Notes: a model not told the origin generated them from the sequence alone. DNA of 64,000 nucleotides from Zeugodacus cucurbitae (GCF_028554725.1 NC_071668.1:20128501-20192500); one strand, 5' to 3'; counted from the first letter of the stretch, positions 35,009-47,494 are shown. Translations and numbers: made by a program.

Positions 35009-35870
35009 TTAGGTTAGATTACACTGGTAAACTATAAAGCCACATATAGACCAGTTTTGGTCCTTTGCGATACCAGATGGAGTGCCGTCACGTAGTTAAT
35101 GAGGAGTAATCATCCTTTAGGATGCCTGCGCTTGTTGCGAATTTCAAAAGTCTTTGTGGCTTCATCAACGAAATCTCTTCCAGATTAACGTAATGTGTAG
35201 TATCCAAATGCTGAAGCCATTGTCTTGATAATGCGGGACATTCACAGAAGAGGTGCTCTATTGTTTCTCTGGTGCCTTACCTATTAGCCCCATCTTGTGG
35301 GCGTGCGCTGCCACAAGACCGTGACCAGTGAGTATGCCGACCATATTCCTACATATGCTTCTATCTAGCGTCAATAAAAATCTCGTGTACTTCTTATATA
35401 CAGCCTTACACATAATTTTTGCCATTTTGCATCCCGGTAGATTCTTCCAGTGCGCTTTGAATTCTTTTTACCAAGTTTTTGTCTAGATCATCATATAGAC
35501 AGTGCCTAGGTTTATCTACGTTGATCATGCTGTCAGATGACAGTTTTACGCCTCTTTTGGCAATCTCGTCCACTACCTCGTTATCCTCTATGCCCTTGTG
35601 GCCTGGCATTCAGTAGAATTGAAGTCGCCTATTTCTGGCGACATCATCCACATTCCCAATTGCAAACACCTCCGCTTGAAATATACTACAGTTATCCGGT
35701 AGTTTGAATGATTGCCTTACACCTAACTTCGGACAGTATATCCCCGCGCCTACTCCGTCCTCCATTTTCGAGCCGTCCGTAAATATGTTTAAATTGCTGC
35801 GTGCAGTTGCTTTGCCCTTACGCCAGCCATCTCTTTCTAAGTTTACTTTGAACTTTCTTCTTCAATAACT
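35009..35870 (-). pseudogene. LINE fragment: RNase H plus 3' tail
   Basis: Reading down from 35790, the minus strand shows GVGAGIYCPKLGVRQSFKLP, then IFQAEVFAIGN (RNase H glutamate block). MPGHKGIEDNEVVDEIAKRG at 35609-35550 is the family's WVPGHxGIxGNExADxxAK block, with its final aspartate retained as VDE. Downstream come SALEESTGMQNG and the tail NMVGILTGHGLVAAHAHKMG. The family is the one at 7893-8345. There are stops between blocks and no reverse transcriptase. The 3' end lies near 35009. Confidence 0.8.
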
Positions 35871-36244
35871 TCTTGAAAAACATTGGAAAACTCTTCAACT
35901 TGAAAAACACCCAGTAGTCTATATTTCAATACTAATGTGGATAAATGACTTTAACGACTGTGAAATTATTGTTTGGACCGGGGAAGTTCTTCATAATACG
36001 ATACGACTTCATGCTAGATAATTATCCTTTCTTGCTGATTATAAGAGAGATGTTTATCGAGCCAACTAGACCAATTCAAATCAATATATCCATATTTATT
36101 CAAGGATCTTCTCTTGGTCCGATTTCATTTCTATTTGGTCGTAAGTCATGTTATATCTGATAGAATATTGAGGGTTAGATGAACATATTATATTAGCCGA
36201 TACCGTACATTTTTTGAGATCAATGCAAATTTGCTTCAATTCTT
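35871..36244. other. AT-rich non-coding DNA
   Basis: Nothing is recognised. Confidence 0.3.
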
Positions 36245-36672
36245 ATTAGATATATTTTTTTTGTAAGTGTGGACTAGCGAATGATATATATAGCTTTTGG
36301 AGATCAAATTTCGTAAGAAAATTCTTGAACATGCACCAATTAAATTCTAATTTAAAATCACTGAATTTTTCATTGATGGGTCGTAAACGAGTTTTAGAAC
36401 TAATAGTAGTAACAGTACCGTTATGTTGAACGTGGGCATGGTTATTATTCGATTTACACATATGTATGTATGAACTTGGCTGATATAGCTCTAAAATTTT
36501 ATAATATGTCTACTAATCGTTAATTCCATTTGAGACCGGGATCAAAGGGCATGTTTTCTTCTCTCTCAGTTTACAATATAAAGCTCTACTAGGTTTATTT
36601 ATTACAAATAACGGTAAGGTGAATAGTTATAATCCTTTATACTTTTGCAAAATGTTGCGAGAGTAAAAAAGT
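36245..36672. repeat. Possible heavily decayed family A end
   Basis: ACCGTTATGTTGAACGTGGG near 36417 and TTGCGAGAGTAAAAAAGTG at about 36655 resemble family A landmarks (ACCGTTATGTGGACA; TTGCGAGAGTATAAAA). The material between is too diverged to align by eye. Confidence 0.3.
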
Positions 36673-38504
36673 GATAGATTGTCTAAAAAGCCGAACTATA
36701 TTACTTTAATGGGATTTAGAAAGAAATTTGCTTAAAAACTAGCTAGTATTTAATGTAAATACAATTCTAAATTCAAACTATATTTTCCTATTCCTTCTCA
36801 CACTTCAATATAAGCTTTTAAATTGTCTCAGCGCCTGAAGGTATGCTTGTATGTGCACATTCAACTACAAACTGAGCTATCCTGCTGAGCAGTCGACTAA
36901 CTCGCGCCTTACACTCAGCGGAGCTACAACAACCACACAGCAACAGGCGGCATATGAAAGTGTGTCTGTAAGAGTTTTCGCAGCGCCGTAGCATAGCATA
37001 CGTGTTGGCATTGCCACCTGCCGTCACTTAAATTATTAACGAATTGGCTTTGGCAGGTTGTGTTGCCACTTTGCATACGATTAGTATGGCACACGCTGTT
37101 GCCACTTTCAACATACATACTCGTCTGTGTGTGCGTGTGTGTAATTAACACTGCTATGCTGAATGTTACTTGGTGTTAATCGTATTGTTGTTGTTGCCAC
37201 TGCTGTTTTTAAATCAGCTACTGCCGGCTAACGGCGATGACAGCCGCTAGAGTGACATTAATCGCGCGAATGTCGGACTCACACTTACATACAGACACTT
37301 CAACTACTCTTCAACTCTTCTCCACTCACTTCGTTCTCCTCGTTCACTTTGATCGGTTACTTTATGGTCATCCTTCAATGCTTAATCCCATTTGACACTT
37401 TTGCTTCATTCAACTTGGCATCTGACCACGCTCTCTTCAATTCCTCGTCCCTTTCTTCATTACATTTGTATAACATATGCGCTCGCCAACTCTCGTCCAA
37501 CATCATCCCTTCAGTTTCGTTGTCCTTTATCTTGTCTTCAGATCGCCTATTAGTCCATCGCCTGTCCAATCGCCTTGTTCGCGTGTGATAATTTGTAATC
37601 CTTTTGGTGCTCGGTTTAATTTTCACACCTTTCATGTGAAATCACATGAGTCCGTGCGCTTCGTGTTCTGTTGTGTTGTGTCGTGGCAGGCGCTTAATGG
37701 GATTTGCACCTTCAATGGCATACTTCGGACGTTGGTCAACCGTTGTTGCCGCGTCAACAACGATTCATAGTTTCGAAAGAAGTACGAGTATATATATAAT
37801 TGTGATTTGATTACGAGTGTTTGCTGCTGCACGAGAATAATTTAAGGATTAAAATTTCAACAAAGCTTTCATCTTTATTCCTTGGCACTACTGGCGTTAA
37901 GCGAGTTTAATTTTTAATTTGGATAATGTAAAAGTCTGCCTTAACACCTTTGAAAATTCGTGCTCTGGCGAAGGGTTATTAGTAGGAAACTGGGTGGTCA
38001 AGAATAAATGATGTTGTAGAATATCAAATATCAATGAATGTTTTTAAAAATTCTGTTGTCCTTAAAAAGTGGAAAGTACATTGAAGAATATATCTAAAGT
38101 TTTGTTTTGGGATCCAGGATGTGTGACCATAGGACATATAATAGGTTTGTCGACCTCTGGTGTTGTCAAGCTAATTATACATCTCTTCGTCATCAAATTA
38201 TTTTTCACTTACATATGACAAGTCAATAACGATGCGGTTTTACAAAAACGATCACGTCGGTCCGATTTCACTTGTACTAGCCCCACACCGAGTAGTCTAA
38301 AGGAATTGAATTCCAGGACCTAGTTACCATTTGATAGTCTCATTTCTCCATTAGATTACGTATCCTAAAGTTCGTCTCAAGAAAATTATGATATTGTTCT
38401 AGAGATCTTCGTGCGGGTAACGCTTAACAACTAGATGATTAATATTGAAATGGGGAAACAAAAATCGCTATTGGAATCATTTTAGACGGCTCATCTTCAT
38501 TTTT
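36673..38504. other. Unique non-coding DNA
   Basis: No gene is recognised. 36830-37800 is less AT-rich and contains overlapping open frames on both strands (37349-37832) with no domain. It could hold regulatory elements or an unrecognised exon. Confidence 0.35.
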
Positions 38505-39250
38505 CGTCTTGCCGTTTGTTCTCTCGCTATGTTTTGAAAGATCCCACAGTCCTCTTTGGAACATGGTTTCGGAATATCCGGTCTATTAATGGTGATGTTA
38601 CTCTCCGCTTGCTTGATGACCATAAGAAGACAAAGCTGGAAGTCAATAACTAAATCAATTAATAAATCTTGCGTGGACCCTACAATAACTACGAGGATTG
38701 TCAACAAGTCCTTCCGATCACTCCAGTGGACGAAGCTTTAGTTGAAGTCCGAATGAAGATGAGAGTTTTTAATTACTCATTGATTTATGGACACGCCTAA
38801 AATTCCTCCTTAGAACTCTATGACAGTATTTATGAAATCAAGGAAAACAGTTCCGGACTGTACAGCTTCCTCGCCGATTTGTTCTCTCGCTATGTTATGA
38901 AAGATCCCACAGCCCTCTTTGGATCATGACTTCTTGACAACCTTCCAAGTGGTATTCGAAATATCTGTCCCTTTAGTGTTGTTCCTTAAGAAGACGAAGC
39001 TGGAAGTCAGTAAATAAATCAGTATTGCTTGGACTCTACAATAAACATGAGGATTGACAGCAAGTGATTCCGATCACTTCAGTGGGCGAACTTTTAGTCG
39101 AAGTCCTAATGAAAATGAGAGTTTTTAATAACTCATTGATTTATGGACACGCCTAAATGTCCTTTTAAGAACTCTATGACCGTATTTTTGAAAGCAATGA
39201 AAGTAACACTACCGGACAGTACAGCTTCCTCGCCGATTTGTCCAGCAACG
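38505..39250 (-). repeat. Tandem duplication, two units of about 363 bp
   Basis: TTCTCTCGCTATGTT at 38519 and 38882 start two copies. They then share AAAGATCCCACAG.CCTCTTT, AAGACRAAGCTGGAAGTCA, CGATCACT.CAGTGG and TTGATTTATGGACACGCCTA, and both end in ACAGCTTCCTCGCCGATTTG (38862 and 39221). On the minus strand both encode related peptides (SKEDCGIFQNIARE and SKEGCGIFHNIARE), and the first unit stays open across 76 codons. I recognise no family. Confidence 0.8.
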
Positions 39251-40007
39251 TACTTTTTGACTTCATGAATCAGTAAATTGGGAATTCTCGCTATGTAGGT
39301 CTTCAAATTAAAAGATAATTTGAAATATAACAGTAATCTAGTGGGTCTGGGTGACACATTAAAATCTTAAAGTACCGTACCATAATTCAAGTTTTGGGAA
39401 ATTAGTAAATTCTAAGAGATTCCTTTATATGACCATAGAACTCCACAATTCAGCGATTGACATTCACTTTCTAAGCTCTATGAGCGCTTCTAAGCTCTTT
39501 AAAGAAGCGCTACGCTAAGGACAGCTCACCATAAATTTCGCAATAACTTTCACACTTAGCATAAAGCTCGTTCCATGGCATGTCAAAAGTCATATTAGTG
39601 AACTGAACCGTAACGACTTAAGGCATATTATCGTCAAACTGAATTTCAAATACAAAACACGCATAAATTTTAAAGATAACCGAAGCAACACCGACAGTTG
39701 CAACACGTAAAAGTGCCATTGAGTGTCGGTTGTCGGCTGTAACTGTAATAAAACATAAGCCGCAGTGTGGAAAACACACAAAAACAATAAATAAAATACG
39801 AGTAGTGGAAAAAAATACGATAAATGCGCGGCAGAAAAACTATGAACTGTTTTTTTTTTTCGTTCAAATAAGTCATTGGACTCCTCCCCTCAGCGTTGCG
39901 GCAAACCGAATGTATTCATATGCTTTGAATGCGCATTTCAAGCGCAGGATTTTCACTACAAACTAAGGCGATTCCATGGAAGTTAAGCGAAAATAAACAC
40001 GCTCGCA
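39251..40007. other. AT-rich non-coding DNA
   Basis: Nothing further is recognised after the duplication. The minus-strand frame at 39133-39357 continues from it into this stretch. Confidence 0.3.
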
Positions 40008-41594
40008 CAGTGGTGGTCATAAATGTGTGGACAACTGTATGGAAATGTGAATGAAAAGAGGTGATCTGAACTGGGACATCAACTGAGCTTGTGTTAAGTC
40101 GGATTTAAAGCTTTTAAAATTATATTTGAGGATGATAAAATTTAATCCAACTGGATCTCTTATACGACGTCCATACCTCACTTAATACCAATAACCCTTG
40201 ATCAGTCAATATCAAACCTACCAGTGATCTTCTGAAGAGAAAAGGCCAAAGAGAAAGAGTTGTAAGTCCATTATTAAAAAATACCTCGGCAGTCTCAATA
40301 GCTCATGGCTAATCCATATTCTTTTAGAATCGCATTTCTTAAAGGTGTTTCAGTTGTCTGTTGATAAATCTATGAAGGACCTCCCTATTACAACCAGTTT
40401 CATATCCCAATCCTTTCAAGATTTCGAACTTTTTTGCTAGCTGTCTCTTCATGGAATTAAGTATGTGTTCTTGAATTTACTTCTTTACTTTGAGAGAAAT
40501 TCATATGGACTTATTCTGGGAATCGAGATTATTGTCAAGATTTTATCTTATATTATTCTTCAAGAGATTGTAATGAGTGATAACTCTGCAAAATCATTAC
40601 CTGCAATAGTTTAACGAAATAAACGTGTTAGAATGTAATTTCTGACATGGGGAAGTCTTCAGTTGTTTCTAATGGAGTCATTGGAAATTCTCGGGTAGAT
40701 TGCTTAAAGCCTTTCATTTCTCAAATAAAAGAGTTTATAGCTCTATCACTTGCATACTTTGTGTCCAAATCTTTCTCTGTATGCATAATCTTAAAACAAC
40801 GATCTCTGGGGACAATAGCACTATATATGAAGATATTATTCATTTTCAATATCAAGAAAGATGGACCTCAAGGGCATAGCGAGGAAAAATATAGGAAGTA
40901 AGACTCTTATTTTATCGATCACTAAAAACTTTAGAAATAATTCAAAATGATGGATATCAGGTTGCTGTCTTACTACCAACGGTCTCGTTACTATTGGACC
41001 TCGAACACACTGAGCCATTGAGAATCAGCTTGTAGAGACTATTTTGGCTCAACTGCGATTTGATTACTTAGAAATTCGGCGATCCTTTTCAAGGTGTTAT
41101 GAAACATCTCGATAACCGTGAGATTAATGGTGTTTTGGTGGATGGTACTCTATCATTTCGAAATGCGGAGGAATGTTTTCATGGATAAGCCAGCCGCCGG
41201 AAGACCTGTGACGGCGAATACCGATCAAATCATGGAAAACATCGAGTTAGACCGACATGTGGCATCTCGTGACATTGCCCAGGAGATGGGAGTTAGTCCC
41301 CAAACCATTTTAAACTATCTGCAGAAGGCTGGATGTTTGGGTGCCGCATGATTTAACACAAAAAAACTTTGCTGAAACGGAACGAACTCCATCTATTTTT
41401 GAAGCGGATGGTGACTGGCGACGAAAAATGGACCACATACGACAATATTAAGTGAAAATGGTCGTGGTCGAAGGCCGGTCAGTCGCTTGAAGCATTTGCC
41501 AACGTAATATATGAACAGAGGGCACTTCATATATCATTTAAATTTTTTGGGAACCTTTTTCTTCCATTCGTCCACATATTTTCGTACGCCACTG
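40008..41594. mobile_element. Probable Tc1-like element remnant, 1.59 kb
   Basis: The left end is CAGTGGTGGTCATAAATGTG with TGGACAA following. The right end reverse-complements to CAGTGGCGTACGAAAATATG with TGGACGA following; about 20 of 27 positions match. CAGTGG ends with TA outside are typical of Tc1-type elements. The right flank is TA, the left is CA, so one side has mutated. No Tc1 transposase is recognised inside, but a mariner fragment lies near the right end. Confidence 0.5.
41120..41508 (+). pseudogene. mariner transposase fragment (N-terminal/central) with 3' terminal repeat
   Basis: The plus strand encodes MVLYHFEMRRNVFMDKPAAG, PVTANTDQIMENIELDRHVA, SRDIAQEMGVSPQTILNYLQ and, after a frameshift, LLKRNELHLFLKRMVTGDEK with the first catalytic Asp. 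A jump from GRRPVSRLK-like sequence leads straight to TTTGCCAACGTAATA at 41495-41509, the inverted 3' end of the same mariner family found at 24.0 and 46.1 kb. The 5' end and everything after the first Asp block are missing. Confidence 0.8.
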
Positions 41595-42574
41595 TATCCA
41601 CTATGAATACGAATACGTGCGAATTATATTGTTGTAAATATTTTGGATGCATGTACTCAGGTACTTATGAGCGCCTTTCCGTAACTTTTGGGCCGGATTT
41701 AATCCGATTGCAATTGCTCATTTCCACGTAAGGATAATAAACGCCTCACTGAGCTTCTGATACTAACAAACACGGCACACACAAACACACACACTCGCAT
41801 ACATAAATATACACATTGGAATGAGCTTAAGTACAACAATACAGTGTACAATTGAAATTAATGGGCGGACAAATGAACGAATGAATGAGCGCATGAGCGA
41901 ATGAAGTGAAATGGTCTCATGACATGTACGACGCACACATACGCTCGCATACTTGAAAAGGACACAGGCGGCAAGTGGTGTGCCGCAATATGAAAGCAGC
42001 AAATAATAGTAAACAACAATAACATTAACAAAGATATTTACTCCGTTCGAGCGTATTTAAGCCGTATTAAACAAGGATGAAATGCCGTTACACGTGAATG
42101 CCAAACAACGACAGGCAGACATTTATACATACATATATGTATGTATATGCATAAGTACCTGAATGGCCAGTAAGCGCGCCTCGTTGCATGCAACTGTAAA
42201 TGTTTATCTACTGAATTTTAATGTGGCACACGAGCAACAAACATACCTTAAGTACCATACTTATATATATTTATGTAATATTATATTATATACATACATA
42301 TATACATACATATATACATATATACTTCTAAATATCCTGCAGTGAAGGCACCGAGTTGTCACATTCCTTCAGACTAGTATCAACCGCTAGTACAACTGGT
42401 CAACTGACTAGCTTTTCCAAGTGGAAATGATTTAGATTTCGCGGTGAAATCCATTAACTGCAACGAAATTGTGTTACGTAACAAAATTCCGTCACGTTCG
42501 CAGTATAAAGCAGAAAATTAATTTGATTTGAATATTTTTTATTCCATCGGTATAACACTCGATTTATTTGTAAA
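41595..42574. other. Non-coding DNA with CA and TACATA repeats
   Basis: No gene. (CA)n lies at about 41773-41795, and TATATACATACATA units run about 42280-42328. Confidence 0.45.
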
Positions 42575-43345
42575 ACAAAAAAATCAAGGAGTTGCCACCT
42601 TTTGAAAATTTGAAGTCAAATAAATTGTTAAAATAAAAAAAAAACAAGAAAATATCGCATTATATCGTGCATATACTAGTTGAAAATATTTTTTAGAGAA
42701 AGACATATAATTCAATAAAAAATATATCATAAAGTAATTAATTTAATCAGGGTATGAAGGATTTAGGAATAGTCTTAATTGAGAAAAGTTAAACTTAAAT
42801 GCTGCGATATTTTTTTAAAGGCTTGCCACCTATTTTTTTACTGATTCAAATTGATAACAAAAACTAATAATTCATTAATATAATTCATTCAACTAAAGAG
42901 GTTTAATAAAGAACAAGGCTTAAATTATTTTCGAAAATAGAAAGCTTACCAGCTTTAAATGATTTATATAAGGATATCAAACCAGTTATTTAAACTGATC
43001 AAATAGATGAAAATTATTACATGGGAATATAAAGATAATGAAAGTTGGTAACTAGAAACATTCTATTTAAATATTGTTACCAGATGTTGTAAAGTTTTTG
43101 TGAAGATAAACCGGAATTAACCAAATTTCCCAATAATCTTATCCCCCTGAACATACATATGTATATATGTTAAGAAAGCTTTTATTAAAAAAATCATTTA
43201 GTTGAGCCTTGCCATCTTTTCAAAAATTTTAACTCAATAAAATTGTTAAAATTAATTTTATATTATGATTTTATTATCCCAATTAATTGATTTGAAAAAG
43301 GCTTACAGTTGCAATTTTTTTAAGTAAAGAGTTGCCACCTGATAA
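42575..43345 (+). repeat. Degenerate GTTGCCACCT repeat cluster
   Basis: (G/C)TTGCCA(C/T)CT occurs at about 42589, 42820, 43206 and 43326. In two copies it is followed by TTTT(G/C)AAAA and then TCAA(A/T)AAATTGTTAAAAT (42600-42640 and 43215-43255). Spacings are irregular. The element behind it is unknown. Confidence 0.5.
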
Positions 43346-43359
43346 CATAAATTTTAAAT

Positions 43360-44780
43360 ATTTTTATGCTCTCGCAACAAAGTTGTTAAAAGAGTATAAT
43401 AGTTTTACTCACATAACGTTTGGTTGTAAGTCCTAAAACTAAACGAGTTGGATATATACAGTGGAACTTCTCTAACTCGAATCACCATAATCCACAAAAA
43501 AACTTCGAATTAGGAAGACTTCGAGTTATAGATTTTTTCATTAAAAAATAAAGTTTTTCAAAAAGCTGCAAAATATAGATTTATACACAGTTTTAATTAT
43601 TTACTTCACATAGAGTTTTATTTAAATACGTTAAAACATGTATTCTGTCATTTTATTTGTTGTAGTTTGCTATGATTTGATTCCGACTTCTGTATCCATG
43701 CCTGTTTTACATGATTTATGCAATTCATATATATAATATTGTATAATAGTTTATGTTTGCCATATAGAGGGACTCTTTTAAAATTCTGCCTCGATAGTAA
43801 TATTTTAAATTTTTTATTATGCCCTGATCAAAAAGTTCGATTTATAGAAGGAAATTTGTATGAAATTTGACTTCTAATGCCCATTCAAAAGTTCAAGTTA
43901 TGGAGATCTTCGAGTTATATATATTCGAGTTATGGAAGTTCCACTGTAGTTATGTATATATACCAAAGTTGAAATCCGGATGTCTGGCTGTCCGTACATA
44001 TCTCATAAACTGCTAAAGCTATATCAAATAAACCTTCTAGAGTCGTTTCCTTCAGGCACTTCCTTATACTGTATAAAAATAAGTGATATCGGATTATAAT
44101 CACCCCCACCTCCCATACAAGGATTATGTTGCAAATAACTAAAAATGCTTTAATTCAGTAAGGAAAAAAACAGCAGAACCCTTAAATTTCATTATAAAGA
44201 AAGACTGCACTCAAATAGGTATACACGATTTTAAATGGGCGTGGCTCCGGTCACTTATGGGGCAAAAACAATATCTCGGAAACTAATCGACTAATTTCAA
44301 TGAAAATCGGTTCATAATATTTTACTGGCATACCAATGATATGTTTTTAAAATCGGCCAAATCTGTTCTCAACCACGCCTACTTCCTATATACCAGAACT
44401 TTGAAGTCGATCTGAATCTTTTACATTATCTTGACTTAATATATAAAATAAGCACAGGTGAAGATATCAGAATATAAATTTGCACAAATACTGCATTAAT
44501 AGTGTGGCATCGCCCTTCTAAAAATCTCCGAAATCGAACCATAAGTATTCAAGGCCCCATATATCGAACATGAGGATCTCAGTGCTTGCAATAAATTTTT
44601 TTACCGAAAATATAAGTAACTTTCTCATATATTTACAAAAAATCATAGGGAATATATTATTTTTCTTATAATAATAGGCCTTCGTGCCAAAAATGGGTGA
44701 AATCGGGTTATAACTTCACCCATATACTTAATATTAGGGTTTTCAAACTTCCACCACTCAGAAACTCTATGATATGTATA
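43360..44780 (-). repeat. Dispersed repeat family A, copy A3 (inverted, split by a MITE)
   Basis: It starts GCTCTCGCAACAAAGTTG and AGAGTATAATAG, the inverse of the right end of the copy at 62206-63330. It continues with GTTGAAATCCGGATGTCTG, AAATGGGCGTGGCTCCGG, CCACGCCTACTTCCTATATACC and AAGGCCCCATATATCGAACA. It fades near 44780 without reaching the left terminus. 43459-43946 is a later insertion. Part of the central GTGGGCGTGGC segment has been deleted. Confidence 0.8.
43459..43946. mobile_element. pogo/Tc1-type MITE, 488 bp, nested in family A
   Basis: The left end is CAGTGGAACTTCTCTAACTC with GAA following. The right end reverse-complements to CAGTGGAACTTCCATAACTC with GAA following. TA flanks both sides (43457-43458 and 43947-43948). 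Subterminal motifs (CTTCGAGTTATAGA, TTCAAGTTATGGAGATCTTC) repeat the end sequence inside. There is no transposase. The end type is that of pogo/Tigger-like elements. Confidence 0.85.
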
Positions 44781-46141
44781 TCACACTGAAGAGGCTTAAG
44801 AAAGCAATTCAATTTAAATATTTTTTTAAACACATATTTCATTCAAATACATCTTATTACATAAATATTATTCCATGATTATGAATCTGTATATGCAAAA
44901 AGTTATATACGACATATTTCTGAAAATGGCTTAAAAAATTATTAACGTTCGAATAAATATTTAGAACTGTTTTTTCATGCACTTCAGTCATTCAAATCAA
45001 AAAAGCATCATTATATACTCATTAATTTATTGTTTCATAACTGTCACAAGGAGTCCATTTCCTACCAGTCCATTTCCAATACAATCATACTAGTTTCAAA
45101 CTAGTGATATTGCGACCAGTTCGATTTCAGTCAGGAAATGCTAGTTGTGACTAATTAACCCTACACTTTTTAACCAATTTGAAATCTCACTACACCATAA
45201 TTATGAGAGGTTATGTAACTGAGTGTATATTTGCCAACTGCAGCAACTCTGCCGTGAGTATTAAATATCATTAGCCAACTTACGATTTATGAACACTAAA
45301 TATTTCTATAATATATATTATAGTATAGTATTTGTTGTGGTTGTTGTTGTTGTTATTTGTGTCATTTGCGGTTAATATGCATGCGTTTATGCGCACACAG
45401 AATTTATAACGTTATAAATAACTGTAAATTAAAGGCATATTCCATATTCCAATTACGGTACTTATTTCGGCATAACATAATATTTATGAGCGATAGTAGT
45501 TAAGCGCTTATTTGCTGCGCTCAAGCATTCAAGCATTCATTCACTCACTCACTCATTCAGGCATTTATAATACTTTGGTCGGCCAGCCATTCATTTGTGG
45601 GTGTAAATTTAACGAAAATTGTTTGATTGCATGCCAATAAATTTTACTTTAGTTATTAAAATATTAAATATTCATAAATTAAATCACACCTACACACAGC
45701 ACAAATGCGTAAATAATCAGAACTGATAACTGTACTGTGTACATACATATGTGTTTGTATGGCTGAGTATGTGTGTTTGTGCATTAGTGTAGGTTTCACG
45801 CTGATAATAAAACAAATAAGTGTGTGTGTGTGTGTGTGAATGATAAATGTAAGGGCGTAAAGTGGCATCACTTGGTGGCCACTGGTATTCTGCTCACTTT
45901 TGGGCGCTGTGCGGTGCTTTAGTGTTTTTAATATAAAATTTTTGGAAAAACTTGAAGTGAATTCAATAAATTTTCATTTTCATTAAAATTTATTTTACGT
46001 CCATATTTGTGTAATAATGCATGAGTTCATTTAGCAGGAAATTAGTAATGTTTAGAATTTGCAAATATTTGCGTAAATGCTTGTGTATTTGGTGGTAATA
46101 AATAAAGTTGAAAATTGTTGGACTATTTTATGGAGTTTATA
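44781..46141. other. AT-rich non-coding DNA
   Basis: No gene. TTG units lie near 45333-45355 and (GT)n at about 45820-45838. Confidence 0.4.
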
Positions 46142-47233
46142 TTAGGTTGGCAAATATCTCCCTTTCGCTTTTTGCCTTTATTCAATACTTTATAAAAAAT
46201 TTTACAGTTCAAATATGCGCTGTTTCGTACAATAATATGTTTCCATCTAGACGACAACTTCATAATACACTCCCTCGTAGAAGCCCCCTCCTTATTTGCG
46301 AAGAACCCGGAAAGCCACTTTTCACAAGCCTCTTTTGAGTTCAACTTTATACCACCAAAGGCGTTCGCCATGGACAGGAACAGGTGGTAATCACTTGGCA
46401 CTATGTCCGGGCTTTATGGTGGATGCGATAAAACCTCCCATCCGAGCTCCCGTCGCTTCTGACGAGTCATCAACGAAGTGTGTGATCTGGGGTTGTCCTG
46501 GTGAAACGATATACCCTTCCTGTTAGCCAATTCTGGACGCTTCTGGTCGATCGCCTGCTTGAAGCGGTCCAGTTGTTCGCATTAGGTGGTAGAATTAAGC
46601 GTCTGGCCATATGGAAGCAGCTCATAGTGGATGATTCCCTTCCAATCCCACCAACCACACAGGAAAACCTTCCTGGCCGCCAATCCCGGCTTGCCCACTG
46701 TTTGGGACGATTCACCGGCATTCGACCACGACCGTTTTCGCTTGATATTGTCGTATATGATCAATTTTTCGTCGCCAGTCACCATCCGCTTCAAAAATAG
46801 ATGGAGTTCGCTCCGTTTCAGTAGCATATCGCAGGCGTTGATTCGGTCCAGAAGGTTTCTTTGCGTCAAATCTTGCGGCACCCAAACATCAAGCTTTTTA
46901 GTATATCCAACCTTCTGCAGATGGTTTAAAATAGTTTGGTGACTAACTCCCATCTCCAGGGCGATGTCACGAGATGCCACATGCCGGTCTAACTCGATGT
47001 TTTCCATGATTTGATCGGTGTTCGTCGTCACAGGTCCTTCGCCGGCTGGTTTAACCATGGTGATTGTTTTCACCGGCTCTGAATCGTCGAAACTATTCCT
47101 CCACAGTTCAAAGTGATATAGTACCATCCAGCAAAAATGTATGTTATTGCCAGATACGAGCTCTGTAACGCTTTAGACATAGCCGCGAAATTCAAAAGAC
47201 AATAAGGCGGAAGGGAGATATTTGCCAACCTAA
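46142..47233 (-). mobile_element. mariner element with intact termini, 1092 bp
   Basis: The left end TTAGGTTGGCAAATATCTCC and the inverse of the right end are identical for the first 20 bases and differ once in about 27. TA duplications flank both sides (46140-46141 and 47234-47235). Full-length mariners are about 1.3 kb, so about 200 bp are missing. The loss sits between the 5' terminal region and the transposase frame. The ends remain suitable for mobilisation in trans by a related transposase. Confidence 0.92.
46170..47127 (-). pseudogene. mariner transposase, N-terminally deleted
   Basis: The main frame (47127-46582) has MVLYHFELWRNSFDDSEPVK, ENIELDRHVASRDIALEMGV, SHQTILNHLQKVGYTKKLDV, LKRMVTGDEKLIIYDNIKRK with the first catalytic Asp (the usual Trp after DEK is Leu), and LCGWWDWKGIIHYELLPYGQ. 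After frame changes, TLNST, then SDYHLFLSMANAFGGIKLNS (third Asp block) and CEKWLSGFFANKEGAS follow down to about 46230. The first roughly 50 residues, kept at 24.7 kb, are missing. Confidence 0.88.
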
Positions 47234-47494
47234 TATATATACATATTTTGTTTTCTGCAAAACTCAAATATTTTTTTTTTAATTTTATTCGCATAGATAC
47301 GTAATTTTTATGAACAATTTATTGACTTTTTTTCATATATTGAGAGTGAACTGGTTTTCCACTTGAATGCTTTATACGCATGCAGTTTGGAGATACCATA
47401 CAAGGATTACTGCAGAAACTGTCAAGAAATAGAAGAAGAGGTAACTAGGTAAAGTGGTTGTCAGATGACGCAACTAGGCCTTTAGCAGGCCCAT

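Noticed and set aside
37349..37832. Overlapping 60-97-codon frames as a possible exon
   Set aside because: Frames are open on both strands, no domain, no paired splice sites that I could support.
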